64,000 bases of DNA from the NCBI RefSeq assembly GCF_011405655.1, contig NZ_AP022829.1, positions 1,845,001-1,909,000 on the forward strand, read 5' to 3'. Position 1 is the first letter of the stretch. Every line of letters starts with the position of its first letter. Position numbers and translations under genes: made by a program. The stretch is from Adlercreutzia hattorii (GTDB lineage: Bacteria > Actinomycetota > Coriobacteriia > Coriobacteriales > Eggerthellaceae). Of this stretch, positions 8,266 through 16,525 are shown one piece after another. The notes under the pieces were generated by a model, which was given only the letters and a program-made list of their open reading frames with translations, made no database searches and had not been told where the DNA came from.

Positions 8266-9951
8266 CTATTTCGCGAGGCGGACGCGGAAATTGCGGCCGC
8301 TCTTCTCCAGATCGTAATCTCCCACCGAGGCCATGTACTGGCGCATCTGGGAATAGCCGAGGTCGCGCACCTTGAAGTCCTTGAACTTGGCGCGCACCGC
8401 ATCGGTGATAGTGGAGAGCATGATGCCCTCGGCGCCGGCATCGGCCACCAACTCGCGGATGTAGCCGGCCGGGGTGTCGCCCGCGGGCTTCTTCTTGCGC
8501 GGCGCGGTTTTCTTGGGAGCGGCCTTCTTCGGGGCAGTCTTCTTGGCCGTGTTCCTCTTCTCGGCGGGCTTCTCGGCAGTCTCGGCGGCCTCCTTCTTCG
8601 GGGCCACCTTCTTGGCGGCGGGGTTTTCCTCTGCCTTCGGCTTGGCCGTCTTGCGGCGCCGCGTCGGCTTTTGCGCCTCCGCGGGCTTATCCGTCTCCGT
8701 CGGCTTATCCGTCTCCGTCGACTCTTCCGACTTGCTTGCCTTCGCCACCTCGGCGGGATCGGCCTTCTTCACCTGGCGGGTCTTGCGCTCTGCGCGCGCG
8801 CGGCGGCCGGGCCGCACGTCCTTCGGAGCCTCCTGGGGCTCGGGCCGCACCTCCGGCACGGCTTCCACGGCCACTTCGACGGCCTCGGAGACCGGTGCTT
8901 CCACAACTGCTTCTGCGGAAGCGGCTTGCTGCTCCGCCTCGCCCTCGGGCAGCGCGGCGGCAGCCTGACGGCCCTCCGCCAAGCGCCCGACGGTCTTCGT
9001 CGCCACTCGACGCGTGCCGCGATGGCTGCGGGAACGGCGGCTGGTCTTCTCGGGCTTCTCCGCCTCGGGCTTCTCCGCCTCAGCCGAGGACGCCTCAGTC
9101 GCGGCCGCCTCCCCTTCGGACTCGGACGCGACGCCGGCAGCCTCTTCTGCTCCAGTCGCCTTCGCAGCCTTCTCGACCTTCTCGGCTTTCCCTGCGCGCT
9201 CGGGCTTCTCCGCCTTCTCGGGGCGCTCCTCGCCCTCGGCGAGCTCCACGGTGACCGAGCTGTGATCCTTGGTGATGCGCACCCGCGTGAACTCCTCGAG
9301 CAGCTTCGAGAGCAGGTTCGTGCCGTAGCTGCGCACATCGAAGTCGGGATAGCGCTTCTGCAGGCGGCTGCCGATCTCGCCCAGGCCGGTGGCCTTGCCG
9401 TTGTTCTGGTTGTCGGTGATGATGTCCACCACGGCCTGCTCCACGGAGTCCTTCGGCACCGCGTTGCTGCCGCCGCCCTTCTCGTTGCGCTTGTTCTGCA
9501 CGAGCAGCTCGAGCGTGGTGAACACGTCGCAGGCGCGGCGGAAGGGCGTGGGGGTCTTCTTCTCCCCCATGCCGATGACCATGCGCCCGCTCTCGCGCAG
9601 ACGGCTGGCCAGGCGCGTGAAGTCCGAGTCGCTGGACACGAGGCAGAAGCCGTCGACGTTGTCGGTGTAGAGGATGTCCATGGCGTCGATGATCATGGCG
9701 GAATCCGTGGCGTTCTTGCCCTGGGTGTAGCCGAACTGCTGGATGGGCGTGATGGAGTTTTCCAACAGCGCGTCCTTCCATTTCGCGTGCAGGGTGAGCG
9801 TCCAGTCGCCGTAGATGCGCTTGATAGTGACGGTGCCATACTTCGACAGCTCGTTCAAGATCGGCTTCAAGTAGCGCGCCGACACGTTGTCCGCGTCGAT
9901 GAGCAGCGCGAAGCGGCGGTCGGACGACTCAGTGGTTGTCTTTGATTCCAT
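8266..9951 (-). CDS. NYN-domain ribonuclease-like protein with two OST-HTH (LOTUS) domains
   Basis: The N-terminal ~150 residues form a NYN/DUF88 (LabA-like, PIN-fold) domain. FALLIDADNVS carries the first catalytic aspartates, and NATDSAMIIDAMD and VSSDSDFTRL carry the others expected of a metal-dependent RNase. A winged OST-HTH/LOTUS domain follows at about residues 155-245 (VEQAVVDIITDN to VRITKD). Then come roughly 270 residues of Ala/Glu/Lys/Pro repeats, including EKPEKxEK and KKTAPKKA runs. A second OST-HTH domain closes the protein (YIRELVADAG to VRLAK). The pattern suggests an RNA-binding nuclease. I start at the ATG at 9951 (MESKTTTE), with AAGCAAGGAA upstream; a GTG at 10026 is possible but less likely. 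The RNA target is unknown. Confidence 0.85.
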   Translation of the reverse strand: MESKTTTESSDRRFALLIDADNVSARYLKPILNELSKYGTVTIKRIYGDWTLTLHAKWKDALLENSITPIQQFGYTQGKNATDSAMIIDAMDILYTDNVDGFCLVSSDSDFTRLASRLRESGRMVIGMGEKKTPTPFRRACDVFTTLELLVQNKRNEKGGGSNAVPKDSVEQAVVDIITDNQNNGKATGLGEIGSRLQKRYPDFDVRSYGTNLLSKLLEEFTRVRITKDHSSVTVELAEGEERPEKAEKPERAGKAEKVEKAAKATGAEEAAGVASESEGEAAATEASSAEAEKPEAEKPEKTSRRSRSHRGTRRVATKTVGRLAEGRQAAAALPEGEAEQQAASAEAVVEAPVSEAVEVAVEAVPEVRPEPQEAPKDVRPGRRARAERKTRQVKKADPAEVAKASKSEESTETDKPTETDKPAEAQKPTRRRKTAKPKAEENPAAKKVAPKKEAAETAEKPAEKRNTAKKTAPKKAAPKKTAPRKKKPAGDTPAGYIRELVADAGAEGIMLSTITDAVRAKFKDFKVRDLGYSQMRQYMASVGDYDLEKSGRNFRVRLAK

Positions 9952-10116
9952 GGGAGGTAAATTCCTTGCTTGAGATAAGGGGCCTTTGTCACTCAGTATG
10001 GCACACTTCGGCCTAAAATGCTGCACCTATCTTGGACTCAGGTCAAGCCGTAACGTTGAGAAGCGCCTTTCCTCCCGAGAATACAGGAAGTCGTGGGATA
10101 GGGGCAGCCGAGGCAA

Positions 10117-10146
10117 CAAAAAAGCCAGCGACGATAAGCCGCTGGC
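10117..10146 (-). terminator. Intrinsic terminator of tRNA-Lys
   Basis: On the minus strand GCCAGCG and CGCTGGC pair around a nine-base loop, followed by TTTTTT, about ten bases past the tRNA-Lys 3' end. Confidence 0.88.
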
Positions 10147-10158
10147 CTAGCATTTCGG

Positions 10159-10234
10159 TGGTGCACCATGAAGGACTCGAACCTTCGACCTTGGGATTAA
10201 GAGTCCCCTGCTCTACCAACTAAGCTAATGGTGC
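10159..10234 (-). tRNA. tRNA-Lys (CTT)
   Basis: Acceptor GCACCAT pairs with ATGGTGC, with discriminator A and an encoded CCA. The anticodon loop CTCTTAA gives anticodon CTT. It lies downstream of tRNA-His on the same strand, so the two are probably one transcript. Confidence 0.95.
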
Positions 10235-10312
10235 ACTTGGTTCCTGCGCAAAGCGCTTGAATATTCTAGGCGAAGCTTTTCAGAATTGCAAGCCCTAAAT
10301 TTTCAAGCGCGC

Positions 10313-10390
10313 TGGGGTGGATGATGGGACTCGAACCCACGATCTCCAGAGCCACAATCTGGCGCCTTAGCCAACTAGGCCACACCCACC
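10313..10390 (-). tRNA. tRNA-His (GTG)
   Basis: Acceptor GTGGGTG pairs with CATCCAC, discriminator C is as expected for histidine, and CCA is encoded. The anticodon loop TTGTGGC gives GTG. A G at the -1 position is present in the DNA, as tRNA-His needs. Confidence 0.95.
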
Positions 10391-10583
10391 ATTTCGCGCA
10401 AGGCAGAATTATAGGCAACAGAGAGCCTGGGTGCAAGAGTTATTTTTCCTATGCCGCTCCCCGCGCCATGGGCGCCGCTCCCGTCGCCGCTGCCGGCACC
10501 ACTCCCGTCGCCCGTTGATTCGTCTCGCCACCGTCCGACCGTTTCCGAGCACCCCGGCGCCGACGAGCACGCAGCGGCGCGCT

Positions 10584-11297
10584 TTAGCAGGCCGCCAAGT
10601 CCTTCACCACTTCCCCGCCGAGAATGAGGCCGGCTACGGAGGGGACGAAGGCAACCGAGCCGGGTGCCGGACGCGTACCGTCCTTCACAGCCATGTCGTC
10701 ATCCGCGGGAACGAGCGGCGGCTCAGTGGAGTAGACCACCTTCAACGACGGAATGCCTCGCCGCCGCAGCTCGCGACGCATGACGCGGGCAAGCGGATCG
10801 ACCGAGGTCTCGTAGATGTCCGCCACCCGAAACGCCGTCGGATCGAGTTTGTTGCCCGCGCCCATGGACGACACAATGGGCACACCTGCCGCAAAGGCGG
10901 CTTCCACCAGGGCGATCTTCGCGCTCACCGTGTCCACCGCGTCAATCACATAATCGAAGGCCGCGAAATCGAACTGGTCAGCCGTCTCGGGAAGGAAGAA
11001 GCACTGGCGAGGACGCACGATGCACGACGGATTGATAGAGGCCACGCGCTCGGCCGCCACCTGCGTCTTTGGACGCCCGATAGCGCCCATCGTGGCGATA
11101 ATCTGCCGGTTGAGGTTCGTGGGATCCACCGTGTCGGAGTCGACGAGATCGAGCGCCCCCACCCCGCTGCGAGCCAGCGCCTCCACCGCATAGCCGCCCA
11201 CTCCGCCAATGCCGAACACGGCCACCCGAGCCGCCGCCAAGCGGTCGAGACCATCTCGCCCCAGCAGCAGCCGCGTCCGCGCGAAAAGGTCATTCAC
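10584..11297 (-). CDS. tcdA: tRNA threonylcarbamoyladenosine dehydratase (TcdA/CsdL)
   Basis: An E1/ThiF-like adenylating enzyme of 237 residues that cyclises t6A37 to ct6A in ANN-decoding tRNAs. The nucleotide-binding loop VFGIGGVGGYAVEAL is at about residues 27-41. The element RQIIATMGAIGRPKTQVAAER and the aspartate motif DYVIDAVDTVSAK are characteristic of TcdA. It is slightly shorter than E. coli TcdA. It lies alone on the minus strand, divergent from the nuclease gene across a long palindrome. Confidence 0.9.
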   Translation of the reverse strand: MNDLFARTRLLLGRDGLDRLAAARVAVFGIGGVGGYAVEALARSGVGALDLVDSDTVDPTNLNRQIIATMGAIGRPKTQVAAERVASINPSCIVRPRQCFFLPETADQFDFAAFDYVIDAVDTVSAKIALVEAAFAAGVPIVSSMGAGNKLDPTAFRVADIYETSVDPLARVMRRELRRRGIPSLKVVYSTEPPLVPADDDMAVKDGTRPAPGSVAFVPSVAGLILGGEVVKDLAAC

Positions 11298-11369
11298 GAG
11301 AGCACTCCCATCTTCCCTAAAGAGCGTCGAGTGTCGGGCACGGGCGCTCTTGCAAAAAGTTTCGCAAAA

Positions 11370-11512
11370 ATGGTCACAAAATCGACTTTTGAACTCTTCG
11401 TGAACCGCAAACCCGTCATTTTCAGCACTGAAACGCGGAAAAGAGGCGTTAAACTAGCAAAATAGGGTTCAGAATCGAAGATATAGAGTTCAAAACTCGA
11501 TTTTGTGACCAT
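11370..11512. repeat. ~143-base imperfect palindrome between tcdA and the nuclease gene
   Basis: The left arm, 11370-11399, begins ATGGTCACAAAATCGACTTT. The right arm, 11483-11512, is its inverse (TCGATTTTGTGACCAT) with about three mismatches in 30. Shorter complementary segments inside (CTTCG/CGAAG, TGAACC/GGTTCA) extend the symmetry. The sequence differs from the CTCGAGTT family but has the same build: ~30-base inverted arms around ~80 bases in an intergenic region. Confidence 0.85.
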
Positions 11513-11566
11513 ATTATCGCAGTTTTTTGTCGGGAAGGCGCTTGCGGCCCCGATTAGGAGAAGACG

Positions 11567-12700
11567 ATGTCCCAACGATCCTCGCAGCACAAAAATTTGA
11601 CCCCCGCCATCGGTATCGCTCTAGCATTCTTGCTCTCGATGAGCTCTTTGGCCGGATGCAGTGCCTCGATGGCAGCTGATGAGGCGCCGACCGATAAGTC
11701 GACCCCGGAGCTCGCGAGCACGGGGGCGCCCGACGACTCGCAAGAGCCACAGGCCACTCCCGCAGAGGACGCAAACCAGCAGAATGCTGAAGCTGCTAGC
11801 GAAAACCGATCCGCAACCGACGATGGCGTCCTCTCCTACCGCGACATCCCCGCCTTCGATGGCAATCCCTACGTCTACGTGAACGACGGCGAGCCGGTGT
11901 TCACCGACGAGCAGCGCGCGGCCGAACCCGGGTATGAGCATTACGACGAGCTGGACGAGTTAGGCCGCTGCACCGCCGCCTTCGCCGTCGTGGGCCCCGA
12001 GACCCAGCCCACGGAGAAGCGCGGTTCCATCGGCGAGGTGCGCCCCTCCGGATGGCAGATGGCCAAGTACGATTTCGTGGAGGGCAAGTACCTGTTCAAT
12101 CGCTGCCACCTGCTGGGCTACCAGCTCACCGGCGAGAACGCCAACCCGCAAAACCTCATCACCGGCACGCGCTACCTGAACATCCAGGGCATGCTGCCCT
12201 TCGAGAACGCCGTGGCCGACTATGTGGACGCCACGGGCAACCACGTGCTCATGGCCGTGACGCCCATCTTCGAGGGAAGCGAGCTGGTGGCCCGCGGCGT
12301 GCACATGATGGCGGAGTCCGTGGAAGATGGCGGCGAGGGCGTGGCCTTCAACGTCTTCTGCTACAACGTGCAGCCGGGAGTGGTCATCGACTACGGCACA
12401 GGCGCATCGATGCTCGAGGAGGATGCCACTCCCCTCCCCGACGTGTCGGGAGCCGAAAGCGCACCCGATGCCGCAAGCGAAGGCGCAGGTGCCAGGGAGG
12501 CGTCCGAGAAGGGCGCGACGGGCTCCGACGAGGGCAAGGGCGTCGCCGAGTACGTGCTGAACACGAACTCGAGGAAGTTCCACCTGCCGAGCTGCTCGTC
12601 GGTCGGCCAGATGAGCCCCAAGAACCGCGAGGACGTCGAGGACACCCGCGAGAACCTCATCGCCAACGGCTACGACCCCTGCAAGCGCTGCAACCCGTAA
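11567..12700 (+). CDS. Secreted lipoprotein nuclease, DNA/RNA non-specific endonuclease family
   Basis: The N-terminus has a hydrophobic segment ending in SSLAGC, a lipobox whose cysteine is near residue 27, so the protein is probably anchored on the outer face of the membrane. A linker rich in Ala, Pro and Glu follows. The catalytic region contains FNRCHLLGYQLTGENANPQN, matching the nuclease family around its histidine and metal-binding asparagine. A second low-complexity linker leads to a C-terminal module with FHLPSCSSV and YDPCKRCN, a cysteine-rich motif seen at the end of other secreted actinobacterial and firmicute nucleases. The start follows GGAGAAG. Likely role: degrading extracellular DNA. 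Confidence 0.85.
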   Translation: MSQRSSQHKNLTPAIGIALAFLLSMSSLAGCSASMAADEAPTDKSTPELASTGAPDDSQEPQATPAEDANQQNAEAASENRSATDDGVLSYRDIPAFDGNPYVYVNDGEPVFTDEQRAAEPGYEHYDELDELGRCTAAFAVVGPETQPTEKRGSIGEVRPSGWQMAKYDFVEGKYLFNRCHLLGYQLTGENANPQNLITGTRYLNIQGMLPFENAVADYVDATGNHVLMAVTPIFEGSELVARGVHMMAESVEDGGEGVAFNVFCYNVQPGVVIDYGTGASMLEEDATPLPDVSGAESAPDAASEGAGAREASEKGATGSDEGKGVAEYVLNTNSRKFHLPSCSSVGQMSPKNREDVEDTRENLIANGYDPCKRCNP

Positions 12701-12702
12701 AA

Positions 12703-12733
12703 AAGACCCTCGCGCGATACGGCGAGGGTCTTT
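12703..12733 (+). terminator. Terminator after the nuclease gene
   Basis: AAAGACCCTCG and CGAGGGTCTTT form a long stem. Because it lies between the nuclease gene and convergent tRNA-Met, it can stop both transcripts. Confidence 0.85.
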
Positions 12734-12741
12734 CGAAATCT

Positions 12742-12816
12742 TGGTAGGGCCGCCCGGATTCGAACCGAGAACCAAGGGATTATGAGTCCCCTGCTCCACC
12801 GTTGAGCTACAGCCCC
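12742..12816 (-). tRNA. tRNA-Met (CAT), elongator type
   Basis: The anticodon loop is CTCATAA, giving CAT. Acceptor GGGGCTG pairs with CGGCCCT using G-U pairs, then A and encoded CCA. The paired first position and the absence of the three G-C anticodon-stem signature of initiators favour the elongator, though tRNA-Ile2 with a modified C34 cannot be fully excluded. Confidence 0.9.
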
Positions 12817-12861
12817 AGATGCGTTGGCTATTCTAGCGCAAGTCGGCCAGGCTCGCCAAAC

Positions 12862-14589
12862 CTACATTTTCACCGGTGCCGACACGCCCAAGAGGTTCAG
12901 GCTCAAGGCCAGCACGATGCGGGTGGCGTCGCACAGGGCCAAACGCGCCGTCTGCACGTCGGCGTCGTCGGTGAGCACGTGGCAGTTGGTGTAGAACTGG
13001 TGGAACAGCGACGCCAGATCCTGCGCGTAGTGGGTCAGACGGAACGGCGCGCGGTCGCGGGCCGCCAGGGCGATGAGGTTGCCAAAGTCGGCCATCTTGC
13101 GCATGAGCGCCAGCTCAGAGGGATGGGTGAGCGGCGTCAGGTCGCAATCCTCGGGGATGATCTTCTCGGCGAGCTCGCCCATGGTCATCTCCCCCGCCTC
13201 GACGGCGGCGGCATCGGCCTCATCGGCCGCCTTGCGCAGGATCGAGCAGATGCGCGCATGGGCGTACTGTACGTAGTGCACCGGATTGGAGGCGTCCTTC
13301 TTCTTCGCCACCTCGATGTCGAAGTCGATGGGCTGGTCGGCCGAGCGAGACAGCATGAGGTAGCGGGTGGCATCCACGCCCACCTCGTCGATGAGCTCCT
13401 CGAAGGTGACCATCTCGCCGGTGCGCTTGGACATGCGCACAGCCTTGCCATCGCGGAACAGGTTCACGAGCTGCCCCAGCTGCACCTCCAGCGCCCCAGG
13501 CCAGCCCCAGGCCTCGAGCATGCACTCGCAGCGCTTGATGTAGCCGTGGTGATCGGCGCCCCACAGATCGATCAGGTGGTCGAAGCCGCGCATCATCTTG
13601 TCGTAGTGGTAGGCCACGTCGCTCATGAAATAGGTGGCCTCGCCGTCGCCCTTGATGAGCACGCGGTCCTTGTCGTCGCCCAAATCCGTCGAGCGGAACC
13701 ACAGCGCGCCGTCCTTCTCGTAGAGGTAGCCCTTCTCGCGCATGGCGTCCAGCGAGCGGGACACGGCGCTCTCGCCGTTCTCGTCCTCCACGTACAGCGA
13801 GCGCTCGGAGAACCACTTGTCGAAGGTGGTGCCGAAGTTGGCTAGCACCTCGCGCTGGTTCTTAAGCGTCATGTCGTAGGCCATCTCGCGGAAGGCCTCC
13901 ACGCGCTCCTCGTCGGAGACGGAAAGCCACTTGTCGCCGTCGCGGTCGATGATGTCCTGGGCGATGTCCTTCACATAGGCGCCGCCGTAGCAGGCCTCGG
14001 GCATCTCCACGTCGCGGCCGAGCAGCTGCTGGTAGCGCACGTTCACGGAGTTGCCGAACACGTCCATCTGGTTGCCGTGGTCGTTGATGTAGTACTCCTC
14101 GTACACATCATAGCCGCCGTGGCGCATGACGCGCGCCATGGCATCGCCGAGCGACGCCCAGCGGCCATGGCCCACGTGGAAGGGGCCAGTGGGGTTGGCG
14201 GACACGTACTCGAGGTTCACGTAGCGCTCGCCCTCGGGGATGGTACCGCGACCGAAATTGTCGCCCTCCTCGCGCACCTCGCGTACCACACCCTGCAGCA
14301 CCGCATCCGACAGGCGGATGTTAATGAAGCCCGGGCCGGCTATCTCCACGGAGGCGATCATGTCGTTTTCGGGAATGTGATCCACGATGATCTGGGCGAT
14401 CTCGCGGGGGTTCTTGTGAGCCAGCTTGGACACGCGCAGGGCCACCGTGCTCGCCCAATCGCCGTTGGCCTCGTCGCGGGGTCGCTCGAGGGCCGCCTCG
14501 GGTGCCTCCTCCAGCTGCAACGAGCCGTCGGCACGGGCCGCGTCGATCGCGGCGTCGATGATCGCTTCGAGGGATTCGCGAATTTCCAT
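12862..14589 (-). CDS. argS: Arginyl-tRNA synthetase
   Basis: Class I synthetase of 575 residues charging tRNA-Arg. The N-terminal Add1-like domain (MEIRESLEAIID onward) precedes the HIGH motif, seen as TGPFHVGHGRW near residue 135. The KMSKS-equivalent is VRMSKRTGE near residue 385. The C-terminal anticodon-binding domain closes with ARIVLALSLNLLGVSAP, as in ArgS. The ATG at 14589 follows AGAGGAAG. The gene lies downstream of the arginine deiminase operon but is separated from it by a strong terminator, so it is probably transcribed on its own. Confidence 0.97.
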   Translation of the reverse strand: MEIRESLEAIIDAAIDAARADGSLQLEEAPEAALERPRDEANGDWASTVALRVSKLAHKNPREIAQIIVDHIPENDMIASVEIAGPGFINIRLSDAVLQGVVREVREEGDNFGRGTIPEGERYVNLEYVSANPTGPFHVGHGRWASLGDAMARVMRHGGYDVYEEYYINDHGNQMDVFGNSVNVRYQQLLGRDVEMPEACYGGAYVKDIAQDIIDRDGDKWLSVSDEERVEAFREMAYDMTLKNQREVLANFGTTFDKWFSERSLYVEDENGESAVSRSLDAMREKGYLYEKDGALWFRSTDLGDDKDRVLIKGDGEATYFMSDVAYHYDKMMRGFDHLIDLWGADHHGYIKRCECMLEAWGWPGALEVQLGQLVNLFRDGKAVRMSKRTGEMVTFEELIDEVGVDATRYLMLSRSADQPIDFDIEVAKKKDASNPVHYVQYAHARICSILRKAADEADAAAVEAGEMTMGELAEKIIPEDCDLTPLTHPSELALMRKMADFGNLIALAARDRAPFRLTHYAQDLASLFHQFYTNCHVLTDDADVQTARLALCDATRIVLALSLNLLGVSAPVKM

Positions 14590-14700
14590 TGATCTAACTT
14601 CCTCTTCTGTACGTCTTCAGTACGTCGGCGTTACCACGCGCGCGGGCTGTGCCGTACCCAATCGCGCCTATAAGCGGCCATAATAGCATGAATGGCCCGA

Positions 14701-14739
14701 GAAAAACAGGAGCGCCCGAGCACTGTGCCCGGGCGCTCC
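14701..14739 (-). terminator. Terminator of the arcA-arcB-arcD operon
   Basis: On the minus strand GGAGCGCCCGGGCAC and GTGCTCGGGCGCTCC form a very stable hairpin followed by TGTTTTTC. It ends the transcript ahead of argS. Confidence 0.9.
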
Positions 14740-14801
14740 CGCTAACGGTTCCGCAGGTCAGAACTGCGCAACCGCACAAAACCAGTCGCTCGCCTTGGAT
14801 G

Positions 14802-16406
14802 CTACGACAGGATCACCATGGCCGCCGTGAGGATCACGATGCAGACCACGCCGAGAGCCACGAACAGCTTGGCGCCGAATTTGAGCCACGTGGAGTACTC
14901 CACCTTGGCAAGGGCCAAACCGCCCATGATGGCGCCGGAGGTCGGCGTGAACAGGTTAACAAGACCGTTGCCGGCGGAGTAGATCATGACCATGGTCTCG
15001 ACCGAGAAGTTCAGCTGGTGGGCCAGGCCGCCCAGAATCGGGATGGAGACCGTCGCCATGCCGGAGGAGGACGGGATCAGGAAGGACAGGACGATGTAGA
15101 GCAGGAACGACAGCGGAGCGAAGATGATCGCCGACATGCCCGTCAGCGCCGCGGCGGCGTTGTTCAGGATCCACATGTCAAGGCCCGTCTTGGCCATGAG
15201 CACGGTGATGGAGCGGGCCAGCGCGATGATGAGCACGACCGACATCATGTCGGCGGCGCCGTTAATGAACGCCTTCACGAAGCGGCTCTCGGACACGCCG
15301 CCGATGACGCCGATGATGAGCGCCATGAGCAGGAACCACGTGGAGGCCTCGTCGAAGTACCAGCTACCCAGCGGCACGCCGGTCAGGAAGGAAGACCAGG
15401 CCGGGGTGACCTCCTCCTCGGATACCGAGGTGGCCTCAACGGGCTCGGCGATGGTGGTCGTAGTGGCGCCGTCGTTGGCGTCGTCGATGAAGGTCGCGAT
15501 CTCATCGCCGGTCATCGTGGTCGTCACTTCCTGGGTGGTGGCGCCGGCGTCGAAGATGGTGACGCCGAGGTCGGCCCAGGGAATGAACGAGACGATCATG
15601 ATGACGAAGGTGAGCGCGAATACGATGAGCGACCACTTCTGGCGGCCGGACATCTTGGGCGTCGCAGCGGCATCGTCATCGGCGGCCTCGGTCTCGGACT
15701 CCTTCAGCCCCCACTCGTCCATCATCGCCTGCTGCTCCTGCAACGACAGGAAGGTGGAACCCTTGTCGGCCTTCACCTTCTTGGCGTAGCGCATCACGAA
15801 GACGATGGCGATGGCCAGCGACACGAGCCAGATGATCACGCCGAGAGCGATGATGATGCCCTGGTTCACGGACACGCCGATGCCGTTCAGGGCATCGACG
15901 GCCACGCCGACGGCGAACGGGTTCACGGTGGAGCCCATAACACCGACGCCGGCGCCGAGCAGCACCACGGCCGCGCCGGTCAGGCTGTCGAAGCCTGCGG
16001 CCACCATGGTGGCGGCGAGCAGCAGGTAGAAGGGCACGGTTTCCTCGCACATGCCGTAGGTGGTGCCGCCGATGGAGAAGATCGCCATCAGGATCGGAAT
16101 GAGCACGAGCTCGTTGCCCTTGAGCTTGTGCACCAGCGCCGCGATGCCGGCATCAAGCGCGCCGGTCTCGGTGACGATGCCGAGGAAGCCGCCCAAGATC
16201 ATGACGAACAGGCACACGCCGATGGCGTCCTGGAAACCAAACACGGGCGCAGTGAGCACCTGGGAAAGCGTCGCACCCTGGACGCCTTCGACGCCGCAGG
16301 CGGACATGATAACAGTGACAATCGCCAGAACCACCAAGATGATGAGCAAGATGGTGAACGAGGACAGAGGCGCCCTCTTCTTCTTGCCTTTCTCTGCAGC
16401 TGCCAT
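14802..16406 (-). CDS. arcD: YfcC-family transporter, probable arginine/ornithine exchanger
   Basis: A polytopic protein of 534 residues in the YfcC/C4-dicarboxylate-carrier-like superfamily, with about 12 hydrophobic segments. Conserved stretches include GTTYGMCEETVPFY in the first half and LIPSSSGMATVSIPI in the second. A hydrophilic loop of about 100 residues in the middle is unusually long. In streptococcal arginine deiminase operons the ArcD exchanger belongs to this family, and here the gene directly follows arcA and arcB. The substrate is inferred from that context. The start ATG at 16406 follows AAGGAGGGAT. Confidence 0.82.
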   Translation of the reverse strand: MAAAEKGKKKRAPLSSFTILLIILVVLAIVTVIMSACGVEGVQGATLSQVLTAPVFGFQDAIGVCLFVMILGGFLGIVTETGALDAGIAALVHKLKGNELVLIPILMAIFSIGGTTYGMCEETVPFYLLLAATMVAAGFDSLTGAAVVLLGAGVGVMGSTVNPFAVGVAVDALNGIGVSVNQGIIIALGVIIWLVSLAIAIVFVMRYAKKVKADKGSTFLSLQEQQAMMDEWGLKESETEAADDDAAATPKMSGRQKWSLIVFALTFVIMIVSFIPWADLGVTIFDAGATTQEVTTTMTGDEIATFIDDANDGATTTTIAEPVEATSVSEEEVTPAWSSFLTGVPLGSWYFDEASTWFLLMALIIGVIGGVSESRFVKAFINGAADMMSVVLIIALARSITVLMAKTGLDMWILNNAAAALTGMSAIIFAPLSFLLYIVLSFLIPSSSGMATVSIPILGGLAHQLNFSVETMVMIYSAGNGLVNLFTPTSGAIMGGLALAKVEYSTWLKFGAKLFVALGVVCIVILTAAMVILS

Positions 16407-16435
16407 GGTTATCCCTCCTTAATCGAATGACTGAC

Positions 16436-16484
16436 AAAAACACCGGGGCCGTGCGGCTTTCCCTCCCGATTCCGCACGGCCCCG
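16436..16484 (-). terminator. Hairpin with T-run between arcB and arcD
   Basis: On the minus strand GGGGCCGTGCGG pairs with CCGCACGGCCCC, followed by GGTGTTTTTG. Placed inside the operon, it could lower arcD expression relative to arcA and arcB. Confidence 0.8.
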
Positions 16485-16525
16485 AGGTATCGAACTATGC
16501 GCCAGCTACCGTAGCGATGAGCAAG

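Noticed and set aside
10431-11465. 344-residue plus-strand open frame over tcdA
   Set aside because: Antisense to a well-supported TcdA; its end lies in the palindrome.
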